Assembly (NCBI GenBank): GCA_022825675.1
Contig: JAJDWK010000087.1
Coordinates: 32,477-96,476, forward strand
Direction of reading: 5' to 3'
Origin: Anaerolineae bacterium
Lineage (GTDB): Bacteria > Chloroflexota > Anaerolineae > Aggregatilineales > Phototrophicaceae
DNA length: 64,000 nt
Shown: one piece after another, positions 9,261-18,423 of the stretch
Numbering within the stretch: the stretch's first letter is position 1
How the letters are laid out: every line of letters begins with the position of its first letter
Program-made: the position numbers and the translations under genes
Notes under the pieces: generated by a model
Databases searched by the model: none
What the model was told of the DNA's origin: nothing
Seen by the model: only the letters and a program-made list of their open reading frames with translations

Positions 9261-9899
9261 ATGAAGGGCATGATTGGCAAAAAAGTGGGTATGACCCAGT
9301 ACTTTGAAGAAAACGGTACGGTCGTACCGGTCACTGTCATCGAGGCTGGTCCCTGCTATGTCACCCAAATTCGCAATCAGGGGCGGGACGGCTATGTCTC
9401 GGTTCAATTGGGTTTCGGCGAGACCAAACCCAAGAACTTGACCAAGGGACAGCTGGGGCATTTGCAGAAGTTGGACCTGCCCGCCTTGCGGCATCTGCGT
9501 GAGTTCCGCCTGCCCGCCGCGGCTGATATATCAGTCGAAGAGGGGCAAGAGATTACAGTAGATGTGTTCGAGCGCGGTGAGCTGGTCGATGTTACTGGCA
9601 CCAGCAAGGGGCGCGGTTTCGCCGGCACCATCAAGCGGCATGGCTTCGCGCGCGGTCCCAAAACGCATGGGCAATCCGACCGCATGCGCTCGCCAGGGTC
9701 CATCGGCATGTGCGCCACGCCCGGCAGAACGCTCAAGGGCAAAAAGATGTCGGGGCGCATGGGCAACGACCGCGTTACTGTACAGAATCTGTCGCTGGTT
9801 GTCGTTGATGCCGAGAAGAACTTGCTGGCGGTGAAGGGCTCTGTGCCTGGCGCCAGAGGCAGCATTGTTATCATCAAGCCCGCGGTCAAGCGCGCTTGA
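9261..9899 (+). CDS. rplC: 50S ribosomal protein L3
   Basis: 212 aa. An early 23S rRNA binder that reaches toward the peptidyl transferase centre. The N-terminal [14 protein letters not shown] is typical. The central loop, with [17 protein letters not shown] and [14 protein letters not shown], carries the glutamine that PrmB methylates in other bacteria (THGQSDRMR). GGAGG precedes the ATG by six bases. Confidence 0.97.
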   Translation: MKGMIGKKVGMTQYFEENGTVVPVTVIEAGPCYVTQIRNQGRDGYVSVQLGFGETKPKNLTKGQLGHLQKLDLPALRHLREFRLPAAADISVEEGQEITVDVFERGELVDVTGTSKGRGFAGTIKRHGFARGPKTHGQSDRMRSPGSIGMCATPGRTLKGKKMSGRMGNDRVTVQNLSLVVVDAEKNLLAVKGSVPGARGSIVIIKPAVKRA

Positions 9900-9928
9900 G
9901 CCATCGCGATTAGGAGGAGGGTTTCGCC

Positions 9929-10558
9929 ATGCAGTTTCCAGTGATGAACAGCGCCGGGCAAGAAGTGTCCCAGGTCGAGCTGCCGGCGGATGTTTTTCAG
10001 GCGAAAATCAATGTGGGTTTGATGCACCAGGCGTTCGTCCGCCAGCGCGCCAATGCCCGCCAAGGCACGCGCAACACCCTGTCTCGGGGCGAAGTCCGCG
10101 CGAGCGGGGCGAAGATTTACCGCCAAAAAGGCACCGGACGAGCGCGTCACGGCGCTGCCAGCGCCCCGATATTTGTGGGCGGCGGGCTGGCTTTTGGTCC
10201 CAAGCCGCGTGATTTCAGCAAGAAGATGCCAAAGAAAATGCGCAAGGGTGCCATCCGCTCCGCTTTAAGCGCGCTGGTGCGGGATGATCAGTTGGTGCTT
10301 GTCGACAAAATCGACGCTGCCCAGCCCAAAACCAAAGCCGCCCGCGCTTTGATTGAAGCGCTGGTCGGCGAGCAGTCGGCGCTTATTGTGGTTACGGCGG
10401 AGCAGCAGGCGCTGCGGAAAAGCGTCAACAACCTCAGCAACGCGCACACGCTGCTGGTCAACAATCTTAATGTGCGCGACCTTTTGAACTATGACAAGGT
10501 TATCTTGCCCTTGGCGGCGTTAGATGTGGTAACCAGCATTTGGGGCAAGGGAGGCTGA
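9929..10558 (+). CDS. rplD: 50S ribosomal protein L4
   Basis: 209 aa. L4 lines the nascent-peptide tunnel. Its extended loop (about residues 45-95) includes RQGTRNTLSRGEVR, KGTGRARHG and GPKPRDFSKKMPKK. A strong AGGAGGAGGG lies upstream. In proteobacteria L4 represses the S10 operon by binding an mRNA leader; no such leader can be shown here. The rplW start follows one base after the stop. Confidence 0.96.
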   Translation: MQFPVMNSAGQEVSQVELPADVFQAKINVGLMHQAFVRQRANARQGTRNTLSRGEVRASGAKIYRQKGTGRARHGAASAPIFVGGGLAFGPKPRDFSKKMPKKMRKGAIRSALSALVRDDQLVLVDKIDAAQPKTKAARALIEALVGEQSALIVVTAEQQALRKSVNNLSNAHTLLVNNLNVRDLLNYDKVILPLAALDVVTSIWGKGG

Positions 10559-10559
10559 T

Positions 10560-10862
10560 ATGCCAGCGCTGCATTTGTACGATGTGATTCGCCGCCCGGT
10601 CATCACCGAGAAATCGACCGAAATGGTGGAACTGCAAAACAAATATGTCTTTGAGGTGGCGCGGCAGGCGAACAAAATCCAGGTCAAGGAAGCGGTGGAA
10701 GAAATCTTTGAGCTGGAGGGTAAGGTGGTCAAGGTGAACACCATGGTCATGCCAGCCAAGCGCGGGCGCCGCGGGCGTCACTGGTATATCCGCTCGCGCC
10801 AATGGAAGAAAGCAGTCGTCACGCTGGAAGAAGGCGTGTCGATTGAGCTTTTTAACATCTAG
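10560..10862 (+). CDS. rplW: 50S ribosomal protein L23
   Basis: 100 aa. Sits at the tunnel exit and docks trigger factor and SRP. The start IRRPVITEKSTEMVE and the later KRGRRGRHWYIRSRQWKKA are characteristic. The ATG is one base after the rplD stop, with GGGAGG upstream, so translation is probably coupled. Confidence 0.96.
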   Translation: MPALHLYDVIRRPVITEKSTEMVELQNKYVFEVARQANKIQVKEAVEEIFELEGKVVKVNTMVMPAKRGRRGRHWYIRSRQWKKAVVTLEEGVSIELFNI

Positions 10863-10874
10863 GGAGCTAGTCCG

Positions 10875-11708
10875 ATGCCGATAAAGGTATACAAGCCGAC
10901 ATCGCCCGGTCGCCGTGATATGACCGGCTATACATTTGAAGAAATCACCAAAAAGAAGCCTGAGCGCTCGCTCACCCGCGCCATGCGCAAACGGGGCGGC
11001 CGCAACAACACCGGTCGCATCACGGTGCGGCATCGCGGCGGCGGGCATAAGCGGCGCTATCGGCTGATTGACTTCAAACGCACTAAAGAAGATTGCCGCG
11101 CCGAAGTTATCGCCATTGAATACGACCCGAATCGCTCGGCGCGCATCGCCTTGCTGCGATACGAAGATGGCGAGAAGAGCTACATCATCGCGCCGATGGG
11201 CGTACAAGTGGGCGATACTATCGGCAATGGCGCGATGAGCGCCTTGCGACCGGGCAATTGCCGCGCGCTCAAAGATATGCCCTTGGGCACGGTGGTGCAT
11301 AATATCGAGATGCGCCCGGGCAAAGGCGGGCAAATCGCCCGCTCGGCGGGCACATCCGCGCAAATCCTGGCTTCCGAAGGCAAATACATCACATTGCGCC
11401 TGCCCAGCGGCGAGATGCGCATGATACTTGCGACCTGCCGGGCGACTATCGGGCAGGTCGGCAATGCCGAGCATGGCAATGTCAAATTGGGCAAAGCGGG
11501 GCGGCGGCGCTGGCTCGGCTGGCGTCCGACTGTGCGCGGGTCGGCGATGGACCCCGCCAGCCATCCGCATGGCGGCGGCGAGGGCAAAACCGGCATCGGC
11601 ATGGCGGCGCCCAAGACGCCCTGGGGCAAAAAAGCGCTGGGCGTGCGTACGCGGCGCAACAAACGCACCAGCAGATTTATCGTTCGCCGCCGTGGCAAAC
11701 GCCGTTAA
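10875..11708 (+). CDS. rplB: 50S ribosomal protein L2
   Basis: 277 aa, normal length. Needed for subunit joining and peptidyl transferase. The N-terminal [14 protein letters not shown] and [15 protein letters not shown] are typical. The C-terminal [17 protein letters not shown] contains the conserved histidine (H229 in E. coli) near the active centre. Twelve bases separate it from rplW, with GGGAG as binding site. Confidence 0.98.
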   Translation: MPIKVYKPTSPGRRDMTGYTFEEITKKKPERSLTRAMRKRGGRNNTGRITVRHRGGGHKRRYRLIDFKRTKEDCRAEVIAIEYDPNRSARIALLRYEDGEKSYIIAPMGVQVGDTIGNGAMSALRPGNCRALKDMPLGTVVHNIEMRPGKGGQIARSAGTSAQILASEGKYITLRLPSGEMRMILATCRATIGQVGNAEHGNVKLGKAGRRRWLGWRPTVRGSAMDPASHPHGGGEGKTGIGMAAPKTPWGKKALGVRTRRNKRTSRFIVRRRGKRR

Positions 11709-11725
11709 GCGCAGGGAGTTTTCTA

Positions 11726-11995
11726 ATGTCACGATCTTTAAAAAAGGGCTATTACATCAGCCCGAAGCTGCTGCAAAAAGTCGAGCGGCTTAACCAGCAG
11801 AATAAAAAAGCGGTCATCCGCACCTGGAGCCGGGCGAGCACAATCTTCCCGCAGATGGTGGGGCATACGATTGCGGTGCACGACGGGCGGCGGCATGTGC
11901 CGATTTATATCACCGAAAATATGGTGGGGCACAAGCTGGGCGAGTTCGCGCCGACGCGCACATTCCGCGGGCACATCATCGACAGCAGGCGATAG
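11726..11995 (+). CDS. rpsS: 30S ribosomal protein S19
   Basis: 89 aa. Located in the 30S head, where it contacts the A-site tRNA and the bridge to the 50S. Recognised by [34 protein letters not shown] and [12 protein letters not shown]. It starts 17 bases after rplB and ends two bases before rplV. Confidence 0.97.
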   Translation: MSRSLKKGYYISPKLLQKVERLNQQNKKAVIRTWSRASTIFPQMVGHTIAVHDGRRHVPIYITENMVGHKLGEFAPTRTFRGHIIDSRR

Positions 11996-11997
11996 GG

Positions 11998-12360
11998 ATG
12001 GCTGAAATGGAAGTTCGCGCGATTACCAAATACCTGCCAATCTCGCCGCAAAAGCTGCGGCTGGTCTGTGACAAGGTGCGGGGCTTGGATGCCCAAGAGG
12101 CGCTGATTGTCCTGGAATTTATGCCGCAAAAAGGCGCGGATTTCGTCAGCAAGACTTTGTCTTCCGCCATGGCGAACGCGGTGAACAACTTTGATTTGAA
12201 TGCGGACGAGCTTTATGTCTCGCAGATTTACGCTGGCGATGGTCCCACCTTGAAGCGCTTTAAGGCGGGTGCCCGCGGGCGCTATAAACCGCGTTTGAAA
12301 CGGTCATCGCACCTGTGGGTGTACCTGGCAGAGCGAGAGGAAGAAGACAATGGGTCGTAA
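11998..12360 (+). CDS. rplV: 50S ribosomal protein L22
   Basis: 120 aa. L22 spans the 50S and its beta-hairpin lines the exit tunnel at the macrolide site. The core AITKYLPISPQKLRLVCDKVRG and GPTLKRFKAGARGRYKP hairpin are clear (the first split across residues 6-27). ATG 11998 is used; ATG 12007 is possible. The last 11 bases overlap rpsC. Confidence 0.95.
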   Translation: MAEMEVRAITKYLPISPQKLRLVCDKVRGLDAQEALIVLEFMPQKGADFVSKTLSSAMANAVNNFDLNADELYVSQIYAGDGPTLKRFKAGARGRYKPRLKRSSHLWVYLAEREEEDNGS

Positions 12361-13051
12361 AGTTCATCCAAAGGGCTTTCGTCTAAAAGTGATTCGCGAG
12401 TGGGACGCGCGCTGGTACGCCGAAGGCGAGCGCTATGTCAACCTGTTGATGGAAGATCGCAAAATCAGGAAGTTCATCAAGGCGCGGACAACCCGCGCTG
12501 GCGTCTCGCGCATAGAGATTGAGCGGCACCCCAACCAGGTCATCATCAATATCAACACCGTGCGCCCCGGCTTAATCATCGGGCGCAAGGGCGAGTCCGT
12601 CAAAGAGTTGCGGCAAAATCTGCAAGAAATGACGGGCAAGACGGTCAAGGTCGAGGTGCTCGAAATCGAAAAGCCGGATTTGGACGCGACCCTGGTGGCG
12701 GAGAATGTCGCTTCCCAGCTGGTGCGGCGCATCGGGCACAACCGGGCGATGAAACGGGCGATTATGCAGGCGATGCGCCAGGGTGCCGGTGGCATCCGCA
12801 TTGAAGTTAGCGGACGGCTTGGCGGCTCGGACATGGCTCGGCGCGAGTGGCTCTTTGATGGGCGCGTGCCGCGTAATACCTTGCGCGCCGATATCGATTA
12901 TGGCTTCGCCGAAGCCTTGACCACCTTCGGCCAGATTGGCGTCAAAGTGTGGATTTACAAGGGCGATATTTTGCCGGGCGAAGACCCGTTCAGCATAGCC
13001 GCCCAGCGCGCGACCAGCCAAGACGGCAACCGCCGCGGCCGCCGGAATTAG
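12350..13051 (+). CDS. rpsC: 30S ribosomal protein S3
   Basis: 233 aa. Part of the mRNA entry channel and its helicase activity. The N-terminal [14 protein letters not shown] domain loop [14 protein letters not shown] and C-terminal domain with [14 protein letters not shown] are intact. It overlaps rplV by 11 bases, with GAGGAAGAAG inside the end of rplV as binding site, a typical coupled arrangement. Confidence 0.97.
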   Translation: MGRKVHPKGFRLKVIREWDARWYAEGERYVNLLMEDRKIRKFIKARTTRAGVSRIEIERHPNQVIININTVRPGLIIGRKGESVKELRQNLQEMTGKTVKVEVLEIEKPDLDATLVAENVASQLVRRIGHNRAMKRAIMQAMRQGAGGIRIEVSGRLGGSDMARREWLFDGRVPRNTLRADIDYGFAEALTTFGQIGVKVWIYKGDILPGEDPFSIAAQRATSQDGNRRGRRN

Positions 13052-13077
13052 GCGCGCGGCTGCAGGAGAAATCGCAA

Positions 13078-13512
13078 ATGTTAATGCCAAAACGCAGGAA
13101 ATATAACAAGCAGATGCGCGGGCGGATGCGCGGAGTGGCGCGGCGCGGCGCTGTCGTGCAATTCGGCGATTACGGCTTGCAGGCGCTGGAACCCAGCTGG
13201 GTGACAAGCCGCCAGATCGAAGCCTGCCGCCGGGCGATGGTGCGTTATATCCGCCGCCGCGGCAAGGTGTGGATCCGCATTTTCCCCGATAAACCCGTCA
13301 CGCAAAAGGCGGCGGAAACGCGCATGGGCAAAGGCAAAGGCTCGGTCGAAAAATGGGTCTGCGTTGTCAAGCCGGGGCGCATTTTGTTTGAGATGAGCGG
13401 CGTGCCCGAAGCGGACGCGCGTGAAGCGCTTCGCCTCGCCTCCCACAAGCTGCCCATCAAGACCAAGTTTGTCAAGCGCTTTGATCCGATTTCCGGGCGG
13501 GAGGTCAGCTGA
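13078..13512 (+). CDS. rplP: 50S ribosomal protein L16
   Basis: 144 aa from ATG 13078; the ATG six bases later gives the common MPKRRKY start and is equally possible. L16 positions the A-site tRNA elbow. Motifs: [33 protein letters not shown] (with the arginine hydroxylated in some bacteria) and [19 protein letters not shown] lies upstream. The stop overlaps the rpmC start by one base. Confidence 0.97.
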   Translation: MLMPKRRKYNKQMRGRMRGVARRGAVVQFGDYGLQALEPSWVTSRQIEACRRAMVRYIRRRGKVWIRIFPDKPVTQKAAETRMGKGKGSVEKWVCVVKPGRILFEMSGVPEADAREALRLASHKLPIKTKFVKRFDPISGREVS

Positions 13513-13727
13513 TGTACATGGAAGAAATCCGCGCGCTTTCCAATGATGCGATTCTGGACAAACTCGAGGACCTCAAGGTCGAAATGTATACCTACCGCAT
13601 CCAAAGAGAATCGGGCGAGCTAAAAGATACAACCTTGTTCCGCAAGGCTCGGCGTGATATCGCGCGGCTGAAAACAGCGCTGCGCGAGCGCGAGCTGGCG
13701 GCGGAACTGGTGACGGAAAGGGAATAA
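13512..13727 (+). CDS. rpmC: 50S ribosomal protein L29
   Basis: 71 aa. Small two-helix protein near the tunnel exit beside L23. Pattern EIRALSNDAILDKLEDLK followed by ARRDIARLKTALRERE fits the family. The ATG shares its first base with the rplP stop, and GGAGG sits ahead of it. Slightly longer than the usual 63-68 residues. Confidence 0.95.
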   Translation: MYMEEIRALSNDAILDKLEDLKVEMYTYRIQRESGELKDTTLFRKARRDIARLKTALRERELAAELVTERE

Positions 13728-13728
13728 G

Positions 13729-13980
13729 ATGCCGAATAATCGTAAGCGAATGGTCGGCACAGTCGTCAGCGACAAGATGGAAAAAACAGTAGTTGTCGCC
13801 ATCGAAAATCGCAAGCTGCACCCGGTCTATCACAAAGTGGTGAAATCCACAAAAAAGGTGATGGCGCATGACGAAACTGGTGCCGGCATTGGCGCGCTTG
13901 TGCGCATCGTTCAAAGCCGCCCCATGAGCAAACGCAAACGCTGGGTGGTGGAAACCGTACTGGAAGAGCCAGCCAATTAG
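13729..13980 (+). CDS. rpsQ: 30S ribosomal protein S17
   Basis: 83 aa. Early 16S binder of the body. RKRMVGTVVSDKMEKTVVV and HDETGAGIGALVRIVQSRPMS (in two parts) match the OB-fold. The usual motif for the second half is HDExxxxxxGDxVxIxExRPlS; here the Gly-Asp is replaced by Gly-Ala. It starts one base after rpmC, with AAGGGA upstream. Confidence 0.95.
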   Translation: MPNNRKRMVGTVVSDKMEKTVVVAIENRKLHPVYHKVVKSTKKVMAHDETGAGIGALVRIVQSRPMSKRKRWVVETVLEEPAN

Positions 13981-14016
13981 CGGGCGGCAGCGTGTTTTGA
14001 ACGGAGTGTAAAAGCG

Positions 14017-14388
14017 ATGATTCAAACAGAATCGCGTTTAAAAGTAGCGGATAACAGCGGTGCGCAGGAAATCCTGGTTATCCGTGTGCTTGGCGGGTCG
14101 CGCGTGAAATATGGCTATGTCGGCGATATTATTGTCGGCACTGTCAAGGCGGCATCGACCAGGGGCGGCGTCAAAAAGGGTGAGCTGGTGCGGGCGGTCA
14201 TCGTGCGTACGCACAAGGAATATCGCCGCGAGGATGGCTCTACCATCCGCTTTGATGACAACGCCGCCGTGGTATTGGCGGAAGACCTGGAGAACCCTGA
14301 GGGCACCCGCGTCTTCGGTCCCGTCGCCCGAGAGCTGCGCGATAAAGGCTTTATGAAAATTGTCTCGCTGGCACCTGAGACCTTATAA
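14017..14388 (+). CDS. rplN: 50S ribosomal protein L14
   Basis: 123 aa. It forms bridge B8 to the 30S and is the docking site of Rsf[19 protein letters not shown], the [18 protein letters not shown] strand pair and [19 protein letters not shown] are conserved. The binding site is CGGAG; the gap from rpsQ is 36 bp. Confidence 0.97.
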   Translation: MIQTESRLKVADNSGAQEILVIRVLGGSRVKYGYVGDIIVGTVKAASTRGGVKKGELVRAVIVRTHKEYRREDGSTIRFDDNAAVVLAEDLENPEGTRVFGPVARELRDKGFMKIVSLAPETL

Positions 14389-14402
14389 GCGAGGAAGGCA
14401 AG

Positions 14403-14729
14403 ATGCAAAGAGTGCAACAAGGCGACATGGTCGAAGTGATCGCCGGCAAAGACAAGGGCTTGCGCGGTGAAGTTGTGCGCGTTCTCGTCAAAGAAAATCG
14501 CGTTATCGTCAATGGCGTGAATATCATGAAGCGGCACCGCAAAGCCCGTCCCGCGCCCGGCGGGCAGCAGATTCCGGCGCAAATCATCGAATTTGAAGCG
14601 CCGCTGCACCTGTCCAATGTTATGCTGGTCTGCCCTGATACTGACGAACGGACGCGGGTCGGCTTCCGCTTCACCGAAAGCGGGCGCAAAGTGCGCTACA
14701 GCAAAAAAAGCGGCAGCATAATCGAGTAG
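14403..14729 (+). CDS. rplX: 50S ribosomal protein L24
   Basis: 108 aa. One of the two assembly-starting proteins of the 50S. The KOW motif [20 protein letters not shown] lies at about 8-27, followed by [17 protein letters not shown] and the typical [21 protein letters not shown] precedes the start. Confidence 0.96.
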   Translation: MQRVQQGDMVEVIAGKDKGLRGEVVRVLVKENRVIVNGVNIMKRHRKARPAPGGQQIPAQIIEFEAPLHLSNVMLVCPDTDERTRVGFRFTESGRKVRYSKKSGSIIE

Positions 14730-14746
14730 CGGAGCGAGGTGAACAG

Positions 14747-15289
14747 ATGGAAAACCGCATGTACACTCGCTATCTGGAAGAAGTCGTGCCTACTTTGACG
14801 CAGGAATTCGGCTACAGGAACCGGATGGAAGTGCCAACGATCAGCAAAATCACCTTGAACATCGGCGTAGGCGAAGCCATTGACGAGCCGCGCTCGCTGG
14901 ATGGCGCTGTCGAAGACTTGAAGATAATCACCGGGCAGCAGCCAGTTGTAACCCGCGCCAAGAAAAGCATCGCCACCTACAAACTGCGCGAGGGGCGCGC
15001 CATCGGCACCAAAGTAACTTTGCGCAAGGAGCGGATGTGGGCGCTGTATGACCGGCTGGTGAATATCGCGCTGCCGCGCATTCGCGATTTCCGCGGCGTG
15101 CCCTCCAAGCTGGACGGGCGCGGCAATATAACTATTGGCTTGCGCGAGCAATTGGTCTTCCCGGAGATTGATTTCGACAAGATTGATAAAGTGCGCGGCA
15201 TGGAAATCACCATCGTCACCACCGCCAAAAATGATGAAGAAGGTCGCCGTCTGCTGACGCTGCTCGGCATGCCTTTCCAGGGGAACTAG
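14747..15289 (+). CDS. rplE: 50S ribosomal protein L5
   Basis: 180 aa. Binds 5S rRNA and contacts the P-site tRNA and S13. [52 protein letters not shown] and the final [13 protein letters not shown] are all present. GGAGCGAGG lies upstream; the gap from rplX is 17 bp. Confidence 0.97.
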   Translation: MENRMYTRYLEEVVPTLTQEFGYRNRMEVPTISKITLNIGVGEAIDEPRSLDGAVEDLKIITGQQPVVTRAKKSIATYKLREGRAIGTKVTLRKERMWALYDRLVNIALPRIRDFRGVPSKLDGRGNITIGLREQLVFPEIDFDKIDKVRGMEITIVTTAKNDEEGRRLLTLLGMPFQGN

Positions 15290-15301
15290 AGGGGACGCTA
15301 C

Positions 15302-15484
15302 ATGGCGAAAAAATGTATGCAATATCGTGAAGAGCGCCGCAAATACCCGGTGCGCGTGCGCAATCGTTGCAAATTATGCGGCCGTCCGCGCGGCTATATC
15401 CGCCGCTTTGGGCTGTGCCGGATTTGTTTCCGCGAAATGGCGCTTGAGGGCGAGATTCCTGGCGTTGTGAAGGCGAGCTGGTAG
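15302..15484 (+). CDS. rpsZ: 30S ribosomal protein S14, zinc-binding type
   Basis: 60 aa, the short form. Two CxxC pairs ([20 protein letters not shown]) make the zinc ribbon, so this is the C-plus version rather than the longer zinc-free one. It helps assemble the 30S head. GAGGGG lies ten bases before the ATG. Confidence 0.97.
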   Translation: MAKKCMQYREERRKYPVRVRNRCKLCGRPRGYIRRFGLCRICFREMALEGEIPGVVKASW

Positions 15485-15496
15485 GAGGCGATTACG

Positions 15497-15910
15497 GTGT
15501 CTAATGTGACAAACGATCCCATTGCTGATATGTTAACGCGCATTCGCAACGCGCTGACCCGCGGCAAGCCGGAAGTAATCGTGCCGAAATCCAACATCAA
15601 AATCGAGATTGCCCGCATTCTCAAGGAAGAAGGCTATATTGATGATTTCAGCATCGGCGACGAAAGCCCGGTGCCGCTTATCAATGTGCGCTTGAAGTAC
15701 TTCGGCACGCGGCGCGATCGCCGCCCCGTAATCACAAAGTTGCAGCGCATCAGCAAGCCTGGCCGCCGTGTCTATCGCAAGCGCAAAGAACTGCCGATTG
15801 TGCTCAGCGGCACTGGCATCGCCATCGTCACCACGCCCAAAGGCGTGATGACCGCGCAGCAAGCGCGCCGCGATGGCGTTGGCGGCGAAGTCTTGTGTTA
15901 TGTTTGGTAG
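15497..15910 (+). CDS. rpsH: 30S ribosomal protein S8
   Basis: 137 aa. Binds 16S helix 21 early and in E. coli represses the spc operon at the rplE start. NDPIADMLTRIRNAL at the N-terminus and GIAIVTTPKGVMT plus GGEVLCYVW at the end are diagnostic. It begins with GTG 15497, ahead of which AGGAGG is well placed; the only gene of the ribosomal block with a GTG start. Confidence 0.97.
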   Translation: MSNVTNDPIADMLTRIRNALTRGKPEVIVPKSNIKIEIARILKEEGYIDDFSIGDESPVPLINVRLKYFGTRRDRRPVITKLQRISKPGRRVYRKRKELPIVLSGTGIAIVTTPKGVMTAQQARRDGVGGEVLCYVW

Positions 15911-15926
15911 AGAAGGGAAGTAGCAC

Positions 15927-16475
15927 ATGTCTCGCGTGGGCAAACAGCCGGTGACATTGCCGGATTCTGTCTCCGTCGCCATTGACCGCAGCTCGGTAAC
16001 AGTGTCGGGACCTAAAGGCGAGTTGACCCAAAATTTCAATCCGGATTTGACCATCCGCCAGGAAAATGGCTCGCTGCTTGTCGAGCGCCCGACCGACTTG
16101 CGCCATCACCGAGCCTTGCATGGCTTGACGCGCGCCTTGCTTTCCAATATGGTACTGGGCGTCACCGAGGGCTTCCGCAAAACCTTGCAGATTCAAGGCG
16201 TCGGCTATCAGGCGGTGCTGCAGGGCAAGAATTTGCAGCTGCGCCTGGGGCACTCGCATGAAGTGCTGGTCGAGCCGCCGGAAAATGTGAGCTTTGATGT
16301 GCCGAAGGATTCGCGCGGCACAATCATCCATGTCGATGGCATCGACAAGCAAGTTGTGGGGCAGGTCGCGGCTGATATCCGCGGCTGGCGGCCGCCCGAG
16401 CCCTATAAAGGCAAGGGCGTACGCTACCTTGGCGAATATGTGCGGCGCAAGGCTGGCAAAGCCGGCAAGCGCTAG
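15927..16475 (+). CDS. rplF: 50S ribosomal protein L6
   Basis: 182 aa. Two repeated alpha/beta domains near the factor-binding site. VTVSGPKGELTQNF, ALLSNMVLGVTEGFRKTL, LGHSHEV and the C-terminal RPPEPYKGKGVRYLGEYV are conserved. AGAAGGGAAG precedes the start. Confidence 0.97.
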   Translation: MSRVGKQPVTLPDSVSVAIDRSSVTVSGPKGELTQNFNPDLTIRQENGSLLVERPTDLRHHRALHGLTRALLSNMVLGVTEGFRKTLQIQGVGYQAVLQGKNLQLRLGHSHEVLVEPPENVSFDVPKDSRGTIIHVDGIDKQVVGQVAADIRGWRPPEPYKGKGVRYLGEYVRRKAGKAGKR

Positions 16476-16554
16476 ATTTGAATTGCAATTGGGCAGTACC
16501 GGCACAGAAAGCCCGTGTCCAAGCGAGAGAGTACAGGTGCGAGAGGTCTGAAAC

Positions 16555-16929
16555 ATGGCTGATATCGTTGGTCGAAGGAAATACGCGGCGCGCAAGCGGC
16601 GGCACCGGCGCGTACGCCGGCATGTCGCCGGCACTGCCAGCCGCCCGCGGATGAATATCTTCCGCAGCAATCGCAATATCTTCGTGCAAGTTATTGATGA
16701 TGTCGCTGGCAGGACGCTGGTATCCTGCTCGACTATCGACAAGGGCTTGGCACCGCAGTTGGCGGATTTGAACAAGGTCGCGGCGGCGAAAGTTGTGGGC
16801 AAGACAGTCGCCGAACGGGCGAAAGAGGCGGGCATCAGCCGCGTCGTCTTTGACCGTGGCGGCTTCAAATATACCGGGCGCGTCGCCGCGGTGGCGCAAG
16901 GCGCGCGGGATGCCGGCTTGCAGCTGTGA
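16555..16929 (+). CDS. rplR: 50S ribosomal protein L18
   Basis: 124 aa. Binds 5S rRNA with L5. The basic N-terminus [15 protein letters not shown], then [20 protein letters not shown] and the ending [20 protein letters not shown] fit the family. The 79-bp gap from rplF has no gene; AGAGGT serves as binding site. Confidence 0.96.
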   Translation: MADIVGRRKYAARKRRHRRVRRHVAGTASRPRMNIFRSNRNIFVQVIDDVAGRTLVSCSTIDKGLAPQLADLNKVAAAKVVGKTVAERAKEAGISRVVFDRGGFKYTGRVAAVAQGARDAGLQL

Positions 16930-17031
16930 CGCTGCGCCCGCGTTTGCATAAGAATGGAATGCATCAAATAGAGGACACTGGCGCGGCGGCTCTTCCCGCT
17001 GCCGCCCGCAGGCTGAGTCTGGAGTTGGAGA

Positions 17032-17592
17032 ATGGCTGAACGTAGGCGAGATTCGCGGCGCAATCAAGAGGAAAAAGATGAATTCGACGAGCGCGTGGTA
17101 GATATCCGCCGCGTGGCAAAGGTGATTAAAGGCGGGCGTCGCTTCGCTTTCCGCACAGTGGTTGTGGTCGGCGATTCCAAAGGCAATGTCGGCATCGGCA
17201 TCGGCAAGGCGCGCGCTGTGCCCGACAGCATCCGCAAAGCGGCTGAGCGCGCGCGGCGCAATATCGAGCCGGTGGCGCTTTCGGGCGCGACGATACCTTA
17301 CACCGTAACCGGGCGTCATGGTGGCGCTCGCGTGCTGCTCAAACCAGCGGCGCCGGGCACCGGCGTCATCGCTGGCGGCGGCGTGCGCGCGGTGTTGGAG
17401 GTTGTTGGCGTGCGTAATATCTTGACGAAAAGCCAAGGCAGCGCCAACCTGCTGAATGTAACAATGGCGACTTTGGATGGGCTGCGGCAGTTGCGCAGCT
17501 CCCAGCATCTGGCGCAAATCCGTGGCAAAAAAGTGGCGGAAGTCGCGCCGTTTTGGGAGCGACGCCGCGAGCAGGGAGGCGAACATGCCTGA
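17032..17592 (+). CDS. rpsE: 30S ribosomal protein S5
   Basis: 186 aa. Near the mRNA entry and important for accuracy. The double-stranded RNA-binding part has [20 protein letters not shown] and [15 protein letters not shown]; the C-terminal half has [20 protein letters not shown]. Its end overlaps the rpmD start by eight bases. The gap before it (102 bp) holds no gene. Confidence 0.97.
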   Translation: MAERRRDSRRNQEEKDEFDERVVDIRRVAKVIKGGRRFAFRTVVVVGDSKGNVGIGIGKARAVPDSIRKAAERARRNIEPVALSGATIPYTVTGRHGGARVLLKPAAPGTGVIAGGGVRAVLEVVGVRNILTKSQGSANLLNVTMATLDGLRQLRSSQHLAQIRGKKVAEVAPFWERRREQGGEHA

Positions 17593-17788
17593 GGCAAAGG
17601 GCAAGCTCTTAAAGGTTACGCTTTGCAAAAGCCCGATTGGCTATAACCGCAAACAGAAGGCGACAGTACAATCGCTGGGTTTGCGCCGCCTGCGGCAGTC
17701 GGTGCTCATCGGCGATGCCCCGCAAGTGCGCGGCATGATCGCAAAAGTCAGTCATCTTGTGGCGGTTGAAGAGGTGGACGAGGGATGA
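17585..17788 (+). CDS. rpmD: 50S ribosomal protein L30
   Basis: 67 aa from ATG 17585, with GGGAGG inside the end of rpsE. The pattern [20 protein letters not shown], then [10 protein letters not shown] and [14 protein letters not shown], is that of short bacterial L30. It overlaps rpsE by eight bases and rplO by four, so all three are probably coupled. Confidence 0.95.
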   Translation: MPEAKGKLLKVTLCKSPIGYNRKQKATVQSLGLRRLRQSVLIGDAPQVRGMIAKVSHLVAVEEVDEG

Positions 17789-18315
17789 AGCTTCACGACT
17801 TGAAACCGGACGCCGGCTCCAGGCGGAAACGCAAGCGGGTAGGGCGTGGCATCGCGGCGGGCGGCGGCAAAACTGCCGGGCGCGGCCACAAGGGGCAAGG
17901 CGCGCGCAGCGGCGGCTCCGGCAAGGGACCCTATTTTGAGGGCGGGCAATTGCCACTGGTGCGCCGCCTGCCTTTCAAACGCGGCTTTACCAATATCTTC
18001 GCCATCAGCTATCAAGAAGTGAATGTTGATGCGCTGAACGAGCGCTTTGAAGACGGCGCTGTTGTGAATGGCGAATCGCTCTTGGCAGTTGGCTTGGTGC
18101 GTAAAGCCGATGCCCCAATCAAAATTCTCGGCAGGGGCGAGCTCGACAAAAAGCTCGAGGTGCATGCCAACAAATTCACCAAGAGCGCGGCTGCCAAAAT
18201 CGAAGAGGCTGGCGGCAGTGTCAACCGCCATGCGCTAGCGGTTACCGGCGCGCGCGCCACTGTTAAGAAACTGCGCAAAGCGGAATTGAAAGCCCTGGCT
18301 GCGGCGGCTGAATAA
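17785..18315 (+). CDS. rplO: 50S ribosomal protein L15
   Basis: 176 aa. [20 protein letters not shown], then [18 protein letters not shown] and [18 protein letters not shown] are the conserved N-terminal extended region. The C-terminal globular part ends [12 protein letters not shown]. Somewhat longer than E. coli L15 (144 aa), mainly at the C-terminal side. ATGA overlap with rpmD. Confidence 0.96.
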   Translation: MKLHDLKPDAGSRRKRKRVGRGIAAGGGKTAGRGHKGQGARSGGSGKGPYFEGGQLPLVRRLPFKRGFTNIFAISYQEVNVDALNERFEDGAVVNGESLLAVGLVRKADAPIKILGRGELDKKLEVHANKFTKSAAAKIEEAGGSVNRHALAVTGARATVKKLRKAELKALAAAAE

Positions 18316-18423
18316 TCTCAACGCGGGCGGAACCATAGCGGTGCCGCTTGCGTAGAGAATTGTGACGGCTGCCGCCGGCGACAAGCAAACGATGCCTAGC
18401 ATGATGCAAGGGGAAAACAGCAA